A stretch of 64,000 nucleotides of DNA from JAOUGY01 sp963785075 (GTDB taxonomy: Bacteria > Actinomycetota > Acidimicrobiia > Spongiisociales > ZC4RG35), in the NCBI GenBank assembly GCA_963785075.1, contig CAWATW010000004.1:434001-498000 (forward strand), in the 5' to 3' direction. Below are positions 43,734 to 51,976 of the stretch, in pieces; position 1 is the stretch's first letter, and every line of letters starts with the position of its first letter. The notes beneath the pieces are model-generated. The model worked only from the letters and a program-made list of their open reading frames with translations. It was not told where the DNA came from and searched no databases. The position numbers and the translations under genes were made by a program.

Positions 43734-45482
43734 TCACTTGTCGAAGTAGTTCCACCTGACGTTGGGCCGCGGCCACAACGGGTTGTGGACGAAGCCCTGG
43801 ACCCGGTCGCGGTATGCCACGACAACGCCCTCCTGCGCCGCGATGATCCACATCGGGTCTTCGTAGAGCAGGTTCTGCAGTTCCGAGTAGATCGCAGCGC
43901 GAGCGTCGGCGTCCACTTCCTGAGCGGCCTCGTCGATGAGGGAGGCGATCTGCTCGGGATCCTGGTATCCGTTGGCGAAGCCGTGGACTTCGCCCCATTC
44001 ACCGTCGGGGTGGGCATACGCCCGCATGTAGGCCTCGGGATCGGCGAACGGATCGGCGTTCTTCACCCACATCGCATACGGGAGCGGGTTCGACGCATGG
44101 GCCTCGTCGAATTGCGCCTCCGCCACCGCCAACACCCGGATCTGCATGTTCGGGTTGAGGCCCTCGATGGAGTCCTTCAGTACCAGTGCTGCGATCTCGA
44201 AGAGGTTCGCCCCTTCGGTGATCACCGAAACGGTGAAGCCCTCATCCCACCATCCGGTCTCTCGGAACAGCTCCTCGGCTCGTGCCAGGTCCTGTTGATA
44301 CACCGGCGCCTCGGGGTCGTAGCCGAATATGCCCTGGGGCACGTAATGGGGGTTGAAGGCACCGAATCCGCCGAGCGCTCCTTCGAGGAAGCCTTGGTAG
44401 TCGAACGCGTAGTTGAACGCCTGACGTACCCGGGGGTCATGGAAGAAATCGGTCGGGATCGTGTCTTCCGGCGGCAGCGAACCCTCTTCGATGTTCAGGT
44501 TGAGCCCGATGTGGATCGGCTCCAACAGGAGACCCTCGCTGTAGATCACGACCCCGTCGGCACCCTCGATGTCCCCGATGAACGAGGGATCGGTCTCGAT
44601 CATGTCGTAGTCGCCAGCCCTGAGCCCGAGAACCCGCACGTCGGGATCGGGAACGATCTCGATCCTCAGATCGAGGGCCGGCACCTGACCGAAGTAGTCC
44701 TCGTTCCTCTCGAAGATGATGTTCTCGTTGCGGTTCCATTCAACGAACACATACGGGCCCGTCCCCACCGGGTTGGTGGCCATGAACTCGTTGGGGGTGC
44801 CGGCCTCGACCCCACCGTTCGCCTCCACGACCTCACGGCTGACCACCGATGCCACAGAGGCGACGACGATGGAGTTGAGGAAGGCGGCGTTTGGCGCCTG
44901 CAGGGTGACCTCGAACGTCACGTCGTCCACGGCCTGCATGTCGGCCACGTTGTCGTTCAGCAGACCGGCGGTTCCTTCGGGAAGGTCCATCGTCATCGCA
45001 CGATCCCAGGAGAACACCACGTCGTCTGCAGTCATGGGGCTTCCGTCGTGGAACGTCACGCCCTCGCGCAAGGGGAAGGTGTACGTGAGGCCGTCGTCGG
45101 AGATCAGGCCGTTGTCGACCGACGGCACCTCCGACGCCAATCCGGGAGCGAGGTCCGGACCGTCCGGCGTGTATTCGAGCAGACGGTCGTACACCTGGAG
45201 AATCACGGCCTCGCCGTACTCGCCCGCTTCAACCTGTGCCGGATCGAGTGACAGCGGTTCATCGTCGCCGGCATGTACGAACGTGCCGTCGTCCCCTCCG
45301 GTATCACCAGAGGCGTCATCATCCGGGTCGCTGCCGCTCGTGTCGTCGCCGCCCGTATCCGCCGCCGTGGTCTCCGTGGAGGTGTCTCCGCCTTCCGAAT
45401 CATCGGTCGTGCTCGTGCACGCCGCCAACAGCATTGCCAATACGAGCAACATCGCCCAGAAACGGGTCCGTCGTGCATCCAT
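43734..45482 (-). CDS. dppA: Peptide ABC transporter substrate-binding lipoprotein (DppA/OppA family)
   Basis: 582 residues. A lipoprotein signal (MLLVLAMLLAACTST) puts the lipidated cysteine at position 22, followed by a ~50-residue Asp/Thr/Gly-rich linker. The SBP family 5 body has LSLDPAQVEAGEYGEAVILQVYDRLLEY, PLREGVTFHDGSPMTADDVVFSWDRAM and FNYAFDYQGFLEGALGGFG. It binds peptides outside the membrane and delivers them to DppBC. It is first in the operon, with a GGGAGGAG Shine-Dalgarno. Other family members bind nickel or sugars, but five adjacent genes fit peptide import. Confidence 0.93.
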   Translation of the reverse strand: MDARRTRFWAMLLVLAMLLAACTSTTDDSEGGDTSTETTAADTGGDDTSGSDPDDDASGDTGGDDGTFVHAGDDEPLSLDPAQVEAGEYGEAVILQVYDRLLEYTPDGPDLAPGLASEVPSVDNGLISDDGLTYTFPLREGVTFHDGSPMTADDVVFSWDRAMTMDLPEGTAGLLNDNVADMQAVDDVTFEVTLQAPNAAFLNSIVVASVASVVSREVVEANGGVEAGTPNEFMATNPVGTGPYVFVEWNRNENIIFERNEDYFGQVPALDLRIEIVPDPDVRVLGLRAGDYDMIETDPSFIGDIEGADGVVIYSEGLLLEPIHIGLNLNIEEGSLPPEDTIPTDFFHDPRVRQAFNYAFDYQGFLEGALGGFGAFNPHYVPQGIFGYDPEAPVYQQDLARAEELFRETGWWDEGFTVSVITEGANLFEIAALVLKDSIEGLNPNMQIRVLAVAEAQFDEAHASNPLPYAMWVKNADPFADPEAYMRAYAHPDGEWGEVHGFANGYQDPEQIASLIDEAAQEVDADARAAIYSELQNLLYEDPMWIIAAQEGVVVAYRDRVQGFVHNPLWPRPNVRWNYFDK

Positions 45483-45650
45483 CGATCGCTCCTCCCGTGG
45501 TGTGTCGACGACAATCAGCTACCGGTCCACCCGAGCCGGGTGAGACCTGCAATCGATTGTTGCGGAACCGACTCTACGGCATCGCCGTGAGAAAAGCCAC
45601 GCTGGAGCGAGGTTTTTCCGTTGTATGGAGGCAGGTCGACCGGTCGCCCG

Positions 45651-46511
45651 TCACAACTCGATCGGAAAGCCGACGATCGAGCCCCACTCCGTCCAGGAGC
45701 CGTCGTAGACGCGGACGCCAGGGCGATTCATGAGGAACGTGCTCACGAACCAGCCGAGCGACGCTCGGTGCGAGGTCCTGCAGTACGTCACGATGTCCTT
45801 GCCTTCCACCGCACCGGCCTCGTCGAATATGGACGCCATGTCGGACGCGGGAAGGAATCGGGCATCGGGCCTGAGCAACCACTCGTAGTACACGTGCCTG
45901 GCGCCTGGAATCCGACCCCTGCGCTCGGCACCGTGGTCGAAGGGGGCGGTCGGTGGCGCCACTCGCTCACCCGAGTACTCCTCGTCGGACCTCATGTCGA
46001 CCAGAACCCGATTCGGATCGTCGAGGCCGGCGAGAATGTCGTCCCGACCCAGACGTGAGCCGACGTCGGGGTCTCGCGGTGTCACGGGGCCGGATGCCAC
46101 GAGATCCGGCACCACCTGGGTGAGCGGTCGGCCATCCGACACCCAAGCCGTGCGGCCGCCATCGAGCACGACCGCCAGGTGGGACAGCCCCGTCATGGTC
46201 AACACCCAGTACGCGTACGTCGCGAACTGGATCGTGTCACCGACGAGCACGAGCGTGCGATCGTCGTTCATCCCCAAGGCCTCGAGCCTTCGTGCCATCA
46301 CCTCGGGGGTGGGGAACTGCCGGTCGGTGTCGTGCCAGCAGAGATCCTTCCACCACGCAAAATGAGCCCCGTCGATGTGACCTTGCGAATAGGCGGCCTT
46401 CGGCAGGGGGTCGAACGCCACTTCCAGGACGACGACGTCAGGATCGTCGAGATGCGCCTGCAGCCACTCGCAGGTCACCACGGGGTGGCGGGAGTCAAAG
46501 AGGTGATCCAT
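45651..46511 (-). CDS. Sulfurtransferase (two-domain rhodanese, thiosulfate/3-mercaptopyruvate type)
   Basis: 286 residues from the ATG at 46509-46511. Two rhodanese domains: an inactive N-terminal one (VTCEWLQAHLDDPDVVVLE, GHIDGAHFAWW, VLVGDTIQFATYAYWVL) and a catalytic C-terminal one (RVLVDMRSDEEYSGE, GRIPGARHVYY, and the active loop VTYCRTSHRAS with the persulfide cysteine). The loop CRTSHR differs from the CRKGVT of classical rhodanese and from CGSGVT of mercaptopyruvate enzymes, so the donor is uncertain. Monocistronic as far as seen. Confidence 0.9.
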   Translation of the reverse strand: MDHLFDSRHPVVTCEWLQAHLDDPDVVVLEVAFDPLPKAAYSQGHIDGAHFAWWKDLCWHDTDRQFPTPEVMARRLEALGMNDDRTLVLVGDTIQFATYAYWVLTMTGLSHLAVVLDGGRTAWVSDGRPLTQVVPDLVASGPVTPRDPDVGSRLGRDDILAGLDDPNRVLVDMRSDEEYSGERVAPPTAPFDHGAERRGRIPGARHVYYEWLLRPDARFLPASDMASIFDEAGAVEGKDIVTYCRTSHRASLGWFVSTFLMNRPGVRVYDGSWTEWGSIVGFPIEL

Positions 46512-46635
46512 GCCCAGAAGATACGCCTCACCGGCCGCGCCCCACAAACGATTGTGGGGCGCCTGCCTGCCGGCCAGACGCCAAGGACCTCACCGCTCCA
46601 AGGCTCGTACCGCGAGGCTGCGGTACCCTCGACGT

Positions 46636-48729
46636 ATGGCTGATCCACTCGACCTGAGGACCGTGCTCGATCCCTCGGGAACGTTGGTCGGAGCTGATCC
46701 GGGACTCGCCGTCGAGCAGCTCCGCGAGATGCACCGGCTCATGGTGCTGTCTCGTGAGCTCGACCGGCGGATGACGGCGCTCCAGCGGCAGGGGCGAATC
46801 GGAACATACGCTCCTCTAGCCGGCCAAGAGGCCGTACAGATCGGATCGGCGATGGCACTGGCGACGCACGACTTCGTGTTCCCCTCATACCGCGAGCACG
46901 GGGTCCAGATCGCCCGAGGCCTGCCGCTCGAGGTGATCCTGGCCTATTGGCGAGGGATGCCGAACGCAGACTGGGACGTGCTGCGCCATCGCATGGGCAT
47001 CACAACCGTTCCCATCGCCAGCCAACTCCCGCACGCAGTCGGATACTCGTACATCACCGACCTGCGCGAGGAAGGAGCGGTCACGGTGGTGTACTTCGGG
47101 GACGGCGCCACCTCCGAGGCCGACTTTCACTCCGGGATGAACTTCGCCGGCGTCTGGAACACCCCGACTGTGTTCCTCTGTGCAAACAACGGCTACGCAA
47201 TCTCGGTTCCGTATAGAAAGCAGACGGCGTCCGCCACGATCGCCCAGAAGGCGGTCGCCTACGGGTTCGAGGGCGTCCGTGTCGACGGCATGGACCCGCT
47301 GGCGGTATTCGTCGCCACGGAAACGGCTGTCGAGCGAGCCCGGGCCGGCGGTGGACCCACCCTGATCGAGGCGGTGACGTACCGCTACGGACCGCACGCC
47401 ACTGCCGACGATCCGACGCGATACCGCTCCGACACCGAGGTCGAAGAGTGGAGGGCGAAAGACCCCATCGATCGGCTCCGGCGCCACCTCGAGGCCATCG
47501 GCGAATGGGATGAGACCGTCGGGGAGAAAGTGGCCATGGAGGTAGCCGACATGGTCGAGGCTGCCATCACCGACATCGAGGCACGGCCGGTCCCGAGCAG
47601 GGACGAGTCGGTGCGGCACGGCTTCAGCCGCATCCCCGTCCACGTGGTCGACCAGCTCAACGCGATGGAACGATCCAAGGGCGAACGCGAAACCGGATTC
47701 GGCGCCAATGAGCTGTGGCCCGACGGCGTCGACCAGCTGCCCGCAGGTCCAACCCGGTCATGGACGATGGCCGAAGCGCTGACTGCCGCGCTCGACACGG
47801 CGATGGCAGCCGACGCCGAGATGATCATTCTCGGCGAGGACGTCGGCGTGAGCGGTGGAGTGTTCCGCATCACAGAAGGCCTGTGGGCGCGATATGGCGA
47901 CAAGAGGGTGATCGACACACCTCTCAACGAATCGGGCATCGTGGGCACGGCAATCGGAATGGCGATCGCCGGAGCCACCGTCGTGGCCGAGATCCAGTTC
48001 GATGGCTTCGTCTATCCGGCCTTCGACCAGATCGTCAGCCATCTCGGCAGGTTCCGCTATCGCACCCGCGGCCATGTGAGTGTGCCCGTGGTCGTGAGGT
48101 TCCCGAACGGCGCCGGGATCGGAGCCCATGAGCACCACTGCGACTCCCCGGAGGCGTATTTCGTCCACGCTCCCGGGCTCGTGGTCATCTGCCCGTCGAC
48201 ACCGATCGACGCAAAGGGACTGCTCGCCGCCGCAATCGAGTCCGACGATCCCGTGATCTTCCTCGAGCCAAAGGTGCTGTACCGGGCCGGCAGGCAAGAC
48301 GTCCCCACAGACCACTACACGCTGCCCATCGGCCGAGCATGCATCCGTCGTGAAGGCGACGATCTCACGCTCGTGACCTACGGCGGGATGGTGCCCGAGG
48401 CGCTCGAGGCGGCGGAGCGGGCGGCCTCAAATGGCATCTCGGCGGAGGTCATCGACCTCCGTACGCTTTTCCCCTGGGATCGGGAGACGGTCCTCGCCTC
48501 GGTCGAGAAGACGGGAAGGCTCCTCTGTGTCCAGGAGCCACAGGGGTCGTGCGGCGTGGCCGCAGAGGTCGCGGCCACCGTCGCCGAGCTGGCGATGTAC
48601 TCACTCGAGGCGCCGATTCGGCGAGTCACCGGCTTCGATGTGCCGTGGCCGCAGTTCTTCATCGAAGGCCACGCCCTCGTCGACGCCGACCGGATCCTGC
48701 TCGGCATCACCGAGACCATGGCCGGTTGA
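46636..48729 (+). CDS. Fused E1alpha-E1beta 2-oxoacid dehydrogenase (branched-chain type)
   Basis: 697 residues joining both E1 subunits in one chain. Residues ~25-355 are E1alpha: LMVLSRELDRRMTALQRQGRIGTY, PSYREHGVQIARG, and the thiamine diphosphate site GDGATSE (155-161) with NN at 184-185. After a linker, residues ~372-697 are E1beta: TMAEALTAALDTAMAADAEMIILGEDVG, DTPLNESGIVGTAIGMA, EIQFDGFVYPAFDQIVSHLGRFRYR, HHCDSPEAYF and VIDLRTLFPWD. It decarboxylates a 2-oxoacid and loads it on E2. Branched-chain 2-oxoacids are the likeliest substrates from sequence style. The ATG follows a possible -10 (TACCCT) by 7 bases, so the message may be leaderless. Confidence 0.93.
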   Translation: MADPLDLRTVLDPSGTLVGADPGLAVEQLREMHRLMVLSRELDRRMTALQRQGRIGTYAPLAGQEAVQIGSAMALATHDFVFPSYREHGVQIARGLPLEVILAYWRGMPNADWDVLRHRMGITTVPIASQLPHAVGYSYITDLREEGAVTVVYFGDGATSEADFHSGMNFAGVWNTPTVFLCANNGYAISVPYRKQTASATIAQKAVAYGFEGVRVDGMDPLAVFVATETAVERARAGGGPTLIEAVTYRYGPHATADDPTRYRSDTEVEEWRAKDPIDRLRRHLEAIGEWDETVGEKVAMEVADMVEAAITDIEARPVPSRDESVRHGFSRIPVHVVDQLNAMERSKGERETGFGANELWPDGVDQLPAGPTRSWTMAEALTAALDTAMAADAEMIILGEDVGVSGGVFRITEGLWARYGDKRVIDTPLNESGIVGTAIGMAIAGATVVAEIQFDGFVYPAFDQIVSHLGRFRYRTRGHVSVPVVVRFPNGAGIGAHEHHCDSPEAYFVHAPGLVVICPSTPIDAKGLLAAAIESDDPVIFLEPKVLYRAGRQDVPTDHYTLPIGRACIRREGDDLTLVTYGGMVPEALEAAERAASNGISAEVIDLRTLFPWDRETVLASVEKTGRLLCVQEPQGSCGVAAEVAATVAELAMYSLEAPIRRVTGFDVPWPQFFIEGHALVDADRILLGITETMAG

Positions 48730-48796
48730 CCGACCGGGACCCCGCGGGAGGGCCTGCGGGTCGCGGGCGCTCTCGTCGTACACTGCCACGCGCATC

Positions 48797-49546
48797 ATGA
48801 CGCCGGACCTCTTCACATCCCATGCCGTCCCGTTTCGCCTGGACGGCTCCAACGGCGAGGCCGTCGTCCTCGTGCACGGGTTCACCGGGATCCCCGGACA
48901 CTTCCGACCGCTGGCCGGCTACCTCTCAGAGCGCGGATACACCGTCAACGTTCCACTGCTCGCCGGACACGGCGTCGATCCCGATCATCTCGCCGGAACC
49001 CGGTGGGAGGATTGGCGCCGGTCCGTGGTCCAGGCGGCGCAAGCCGTGGCCGGCCACCGGAGGATCCATCTCGTGGGCCTCTCGATGGGTGGGTTGCTGT
49101 CGATCATCGCCGCTCCGCGAGTCGCTGCCGCCACGATCACCACCATCAACAGTCCGGTCCTGGTCCGGGACAAGCGACTGTATCTGGCCAGGCTCGCTCA
49201 ACGATTCGCTCCCCCGGTGTTCTGGCCTGACCGGTCGCCGCCGGATCTCGACGAAGAGGTGGCCGACCTCTTCCAGACGCTCCCAGGTCACCACGTGTCG
49301 TCGGCAGCCGAACTCACGTCGGTCATGGCCCTCGCCTATCGGACAGCCCGCCGACTGCGACGACCATGCACGGTCATCCAGTCTCGAGCGGACGAGAGCG
49401 TCGATCCGCGGAGCGCTGTGCTCTTGGCTCGTGCGCTCGGACCCCGGTGCGACGTCGTGTGGCTCGAGCATTCGATTCACAACTCACTGCTGGACCGGGA
49501 GCGAGAGGTGATCCACGCGGCCGTCCTTCGAACGATCACATCATGA
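48797..49546 (+). CDS. Alpha/beta hydrolase, Est30-like carboxylesterase/monoacylglycerol lipase
   Basis: 249 residues. The N-terminal oxyanion region is VVLVHGFTGIPGHFRPLAGYL, the nucleophile elbow GLSMGG, and the acid/histidine pair appears as SRADESVDP and HSIHNSLLD. It closely follows the pattern of Bacillus/Geobacillus carboxylesterase Est30 and monoglyceride lipases. No signal peptide. The stop overlaps the LOG-like gene start as ATGA, and it lies 67 bp after the E1 gene, so the three may be co-transcribed. Confidence 0.88.
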   Translation: MTPDLFTSHAVPFRLDGSNGEAVVLVHGFTGIPGHFRPLAGYLSERGYTVNVPLLAGHGVDPDHLAGTRWEDWRRSVVQAAQAVAGHRRIHLVGLSMGGLLSIIAAPRVAAATITTINSPVLVRDKRLYLARLAQRFAPPVFWPDRSPPDLDEEVADLFQTLPGHHVSSAAELTSVMALAYRTARRLRRPCTVIQSRADESVDPRSAVLLARALGPRCDVVWLEHSIHNSLLDREREVIHAAVLRTITS

Positions 49547-50112
49547 ATCGGCGGGTGATAGCCGTGTTCGGTTCGTCCCGCCTCCTCCGCGAGAGCCCCG
49601 GCTACCAAGAGGCGGTCGACCTGGGAGCGAGTCTCGCCGGGGCCGGGGCGATTGTCGCAACCGGCGGGTATGGCGGTGCAATGGAGGCGGTGTCGCGCGG
49701 GGCCCACCAGGCCGGCGGCGAAGTGATCGGTGTCACCGCGCCCAACGTGTTCCCGGAGCGCATCGGCCACAACGCGTTCGTGACGTCGGAGATCCAGGCC
49801 GAAACGATCTCTCAACGGATACACAAGCTCGTCGACATCGCCGACGGCTACATCGCCCTGCCGGGGAGTCTCGGAACTGCGACCGAGGTGCTCGTGGCAT
49901 GGAACGGGATCTATGTGGCGCCCATTGCACGCAGAACGCCAAAGCCGCTGATCCTGGTCGGCGATGCATGGGCGAAGCTCGTGAGCGGGTTGGTCGGGTC
50001 GGTCGACGCCGACGCCACCGGCATCACGCCGGCGGCCGACACCGCCGCGGCTGCGACCATCATGTGTGCCCTTCTCGAAACGTGGATTCCGCGAGCCGGA
50101 TCGAGCGAATAA
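49543..50112 (+). CDS. LOG/SLOG-superfamily (TIGR00725-like) nucleotide-binding protein
   Basis: 189 residues. Rossmann-like fold with VIAVFGSSRLLRESPGYQEA, the glycine-rich loop ATGGYGGAMEAVSRGAHQAGGEVIGV, and the loop LPGSLGTATEVLVAW, which corresponds to PGGxGTxxE of LOG proteins with one Gly changed to Ser. LOG proteins release cytokinin bases from nucleotides; the wider family binds nucleotides for unknown ends. Coupled to the upstream esterase gene. A true phosphoribohydrolase activity is uncertain because of the altered loop. Confidence 0.8.
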   Translation: MNRRVIAVFGSSRLLRESPGYQEAVDLGASLAGAGAIVATGGYGGAMEAVSRGAHQAGGEVIGVTAPNVFPERIGHNAFVTSEIQAETISQRIHKLVDIADGYIALPGSLGTATEVLVAWNGIYVAPIARRTPKPLILVGDAWAKLVSGLVGSVDADATGITPAADTAAAATIMCALLETWIPRAGSSE

Positions 50113-50231
50113 CCTGACCGGATGTCCACGCGCAGGTATCCAGACGAGCGACGAGGTGGCGCCCTCCGCCCGCTCGAGTGCCTCTCCCCACCGGCGTCGC
50201 GCTGTCCCCGCAACGTGCTGACCTCCGGCTC

Positions 50232-51122
50232 GTGACGGTCCGGCCCATTCGCGCGTCTGGCGTCGTGGTCATCAGGGGCACGCTTGGCCGGCCTGCCGAG
50301 GTGCTGTTGATCCATCGCCCCGAATATCACGACTGGAGCCTTCCGAAGGGCAAGGACGACCGGGGCGAGACCCCCACCGAGGCGGCCCTGCGCGAACTCC
50401 ACGAAGAGACCGGGTATCGGGCCAACATTCTCTGTCGCCTCGAAGACCAGCACTACACGGTGTCCGGTGGGCGCCCCAAGGTCGTTCGGTATTTCCTGGC
50501 GAAGCCCTCGTTCTTCGAGGGTTTCAAACCAGGATCCGAAGTGGACGAGATCAAGTGGGTCTCCATCGAGAAGGCCAAAAAGCTGCTGACCTACGAACGC
50601 GACCGCGAGCTGCTCGACGATCCTCGCGTGACAAAGGCATCACGGACCGGAACGGTCTACCTGATCAGGCACGCCCATGCCGGTGAACGTTCGAAATGGA
50701 AAGACGAAGACCACCTCCGACCTCTGTCGAGCAGAGGGAAGCGCCAGGCCCGCACCATCGCCGAGCGGCTGGCCGATCGGGGGGTCGACCTGATCCATTC
50801 GAGCCCCTACGTGCGGTGTGTCGATACCGTCAAACCGCTCGGCGAGCGTCTCGGGCTGGAAATCCTGGACTCGCCCGATTTGGCGGAGGGTGCAGACCCC
50901 TCACCGACGCTCGGGTTGATCGGGTCGGTGTCCGGGCTCGAGATAGCGCTCTGTTCGCACGGCGACATCATTCCCGACGTGGTCGACCAGCTGAAACGAG
51001 CCGGAGTCGAACTGCGATCGTCCAACGGTCGCGTCGGGTACGCCAAGGGGTCCGTTTGGGAGGTCACCGTCGAGAGCGGAGAGCCGGTGGCCGCGCTGTA
51101 TCACCCGCCGCCGAGGTCCTGA
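50232..51122 (+). CDS. Nudix hydrolase fused to histidine phosphatase (MutT1-like)
   Basis: 296 residues from the GTG at 50232; an upstream GTG at 50178 would add 18 unsupported residues. Residues ~1-135 hold a Nudix domain with the box G5-E7-REUxEExGU visible in PKGKDDRGETPTEAALRELHEETGY. Residues ~140-296 are a histidine phosphatase with the catalytic LIRHAHAG and a later CSHGD. The same fusion in mycobacteria (MutT1) hydrolyses 8-oxo-dGTP/GTP and diadenosine polyphosphates. The C-terminus meets the convergent UPF0316 gene with a one-base gap. Confidence 0.92.
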   Translation: MTVRPIRASGVVVIRGTLGRPAEVLLIHRPEYHDWSLPKGKDDRGETPTEAALRELHEETGYRANILCRLEDQHYTVSGGRPKVVRYFLAKPSFFEGFKPGSEVDEIKWVSIEKAKKLLTYERDRELLDDPRVTKASRTGTVYLIRHAHAGERSKWKDEDHLRPLSSRGKRQARTIAERLADRGVDLIHSSPYVRCVDTVKPLGERLGLEILDSPDLAEGADPSPTLGLIGSVSGLEIALCSHGDIIPDVVDQLKRAGVELRSSNGRVGYAKGSVWEVTVESGEPVAALYHPPPRS

Positions 51123-51123
51123 C

Positions 51124-51651
51124 TCACTTGCGCAACGCCAGGGGGGATCGATACGCCACCAGCTCCGGGAGCTTGGCATCTTCGAGCGTGACGAACGCAT
51201 CGGGATTGGCACGAGCGACGAGCTTCAGGGCATGCTTCGCCTCGCGACGGGGCATCACTGCGAAGGCCACCCGTACTGCCCCGTCCCTGCCTTCGCCGTT
51301 GAGCACGGTCAGCGCATACCCGGCTTCTTGGAGCGCTTCGTACGCGTGGGGAGAGTGGATTGGGGCGACGATCCTCACGAGAACGCTCCCCATCGCAAGC
51401 CAACCCTCGATGGTCGATCCGAGCATCGTGCCGGTCGCATACCCGGCGGCATAGGCGACCATCTTCAGCGGCTCGTCCAGACCCGACAGTACCTGGCCGG
51501 CGGCGACGACCCAGATGAGCGATTCGAAGAACCCCACGAGACCGGCCAGCCGACGACGGCCGCGGACGAGGAACACGATGCGAAGCGTGCCCAGACTGAC
51601 ATCGGCAACGCGCAGAAGGAAGATGAAGGCGGCGGAGAATACGAGGACCAT
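51124..51651 (-). CDS. UPF0316/DUF2179-type membrane protein
   Basis: 175 residues from the ATG at 51649-51651, which begins directly with the first helix (VLVFSAAFIFLLRVADVSLGTLRIVFLVRGRRRLA), as in UPF0316 proteins. Two more helices follow (GFFESLIWVVAAGQVLS, VAYAAGYATGTMLGSTIE) and then a cytoplasmic DUF2179-like domain (YALTVLNGEGRDGAVRVAFAVMPRREA). Function unknown; related cytoplasmic domains bind small ligands. A longer frame to 51819 exists but adds only non-conserved sequence. Confidence 0.85.
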   Translation of the reverse strand: MVLVFSAAFIFLLRVADVSLGTLRIVFLVRGRRRLAGLVGFFESLIWVVAAGQVLSGLDEPLKMVAYAAGYATGTMLGSTIEGWLAMGSVLVRIVAPIHSPHAYEALQEAGYALTVLNGEGRDGAVRVAFAVMPRREAKHALKLVARANPDAFVTLEDAKLPELVAYRSPLALRK

Positions 51652-51949
51652 CGGAGTTCCTATCGGCCGCCGAGCGACCAGGTTGAGGGGCGTTGAGACC
51701 GACGACCCATGGCGATCGTCGAAATGCGGCATAATATCGACATCGACCGCCTGGTCTGGTGTCAACTCCCGAGTCCCAACCTCCGGTGCATGCCTGCCAG
51801 GCGGTCGACCTGTCTGCAACTCGCGAGTCCCAACCTCCGAGGCCGACCAGGTCGTGGTCTGTCGTTGTTCCAGTCGACAAAGGCGGACACTTGTTACACG
51901 AAAATGGCTCCGAGCCGATTTCGGATACTCACGACAGGCTTCGGGATTG
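51652..51949. other. About 300 bp intergenic region with short direct repeats
   Basis: No gene found. Holds two 23-bp near-identical direct repeats (51763-51785 and 51817-51839) and, on the minus strand, a TATTAT hexamer at 51736-51731 that could be the -10 of the UPF0316 gene. Confidence 0.5.
51763..51839. repeat. Pair of 23-bp direct repeats
   Basis: Both copies follow CAACTCnCGAG then TCCCAACCTCCG and differ at one base (C in the first, G in the second). The starts are 54 bp apart. The second copy contains the palindrome CTCGCGAG. Function unknown. Confidence 0.7.
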
Positions 51950-51976
51950 AGTGCCGAGTGCCTGCTACTCGGTACT
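51950..51976 (-). terminator. Hairpin covering the kgd stop codon
   Basis: Arms AGTGCCGAGT (51950-51959) and ACTCGGTACT (51967-51976) pair over 10 bp with one G-T wobble and a 7-base loop. No T tract. Possible terminator or 3'-end stabiliser of the kgd message. Confidence 0.5.
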
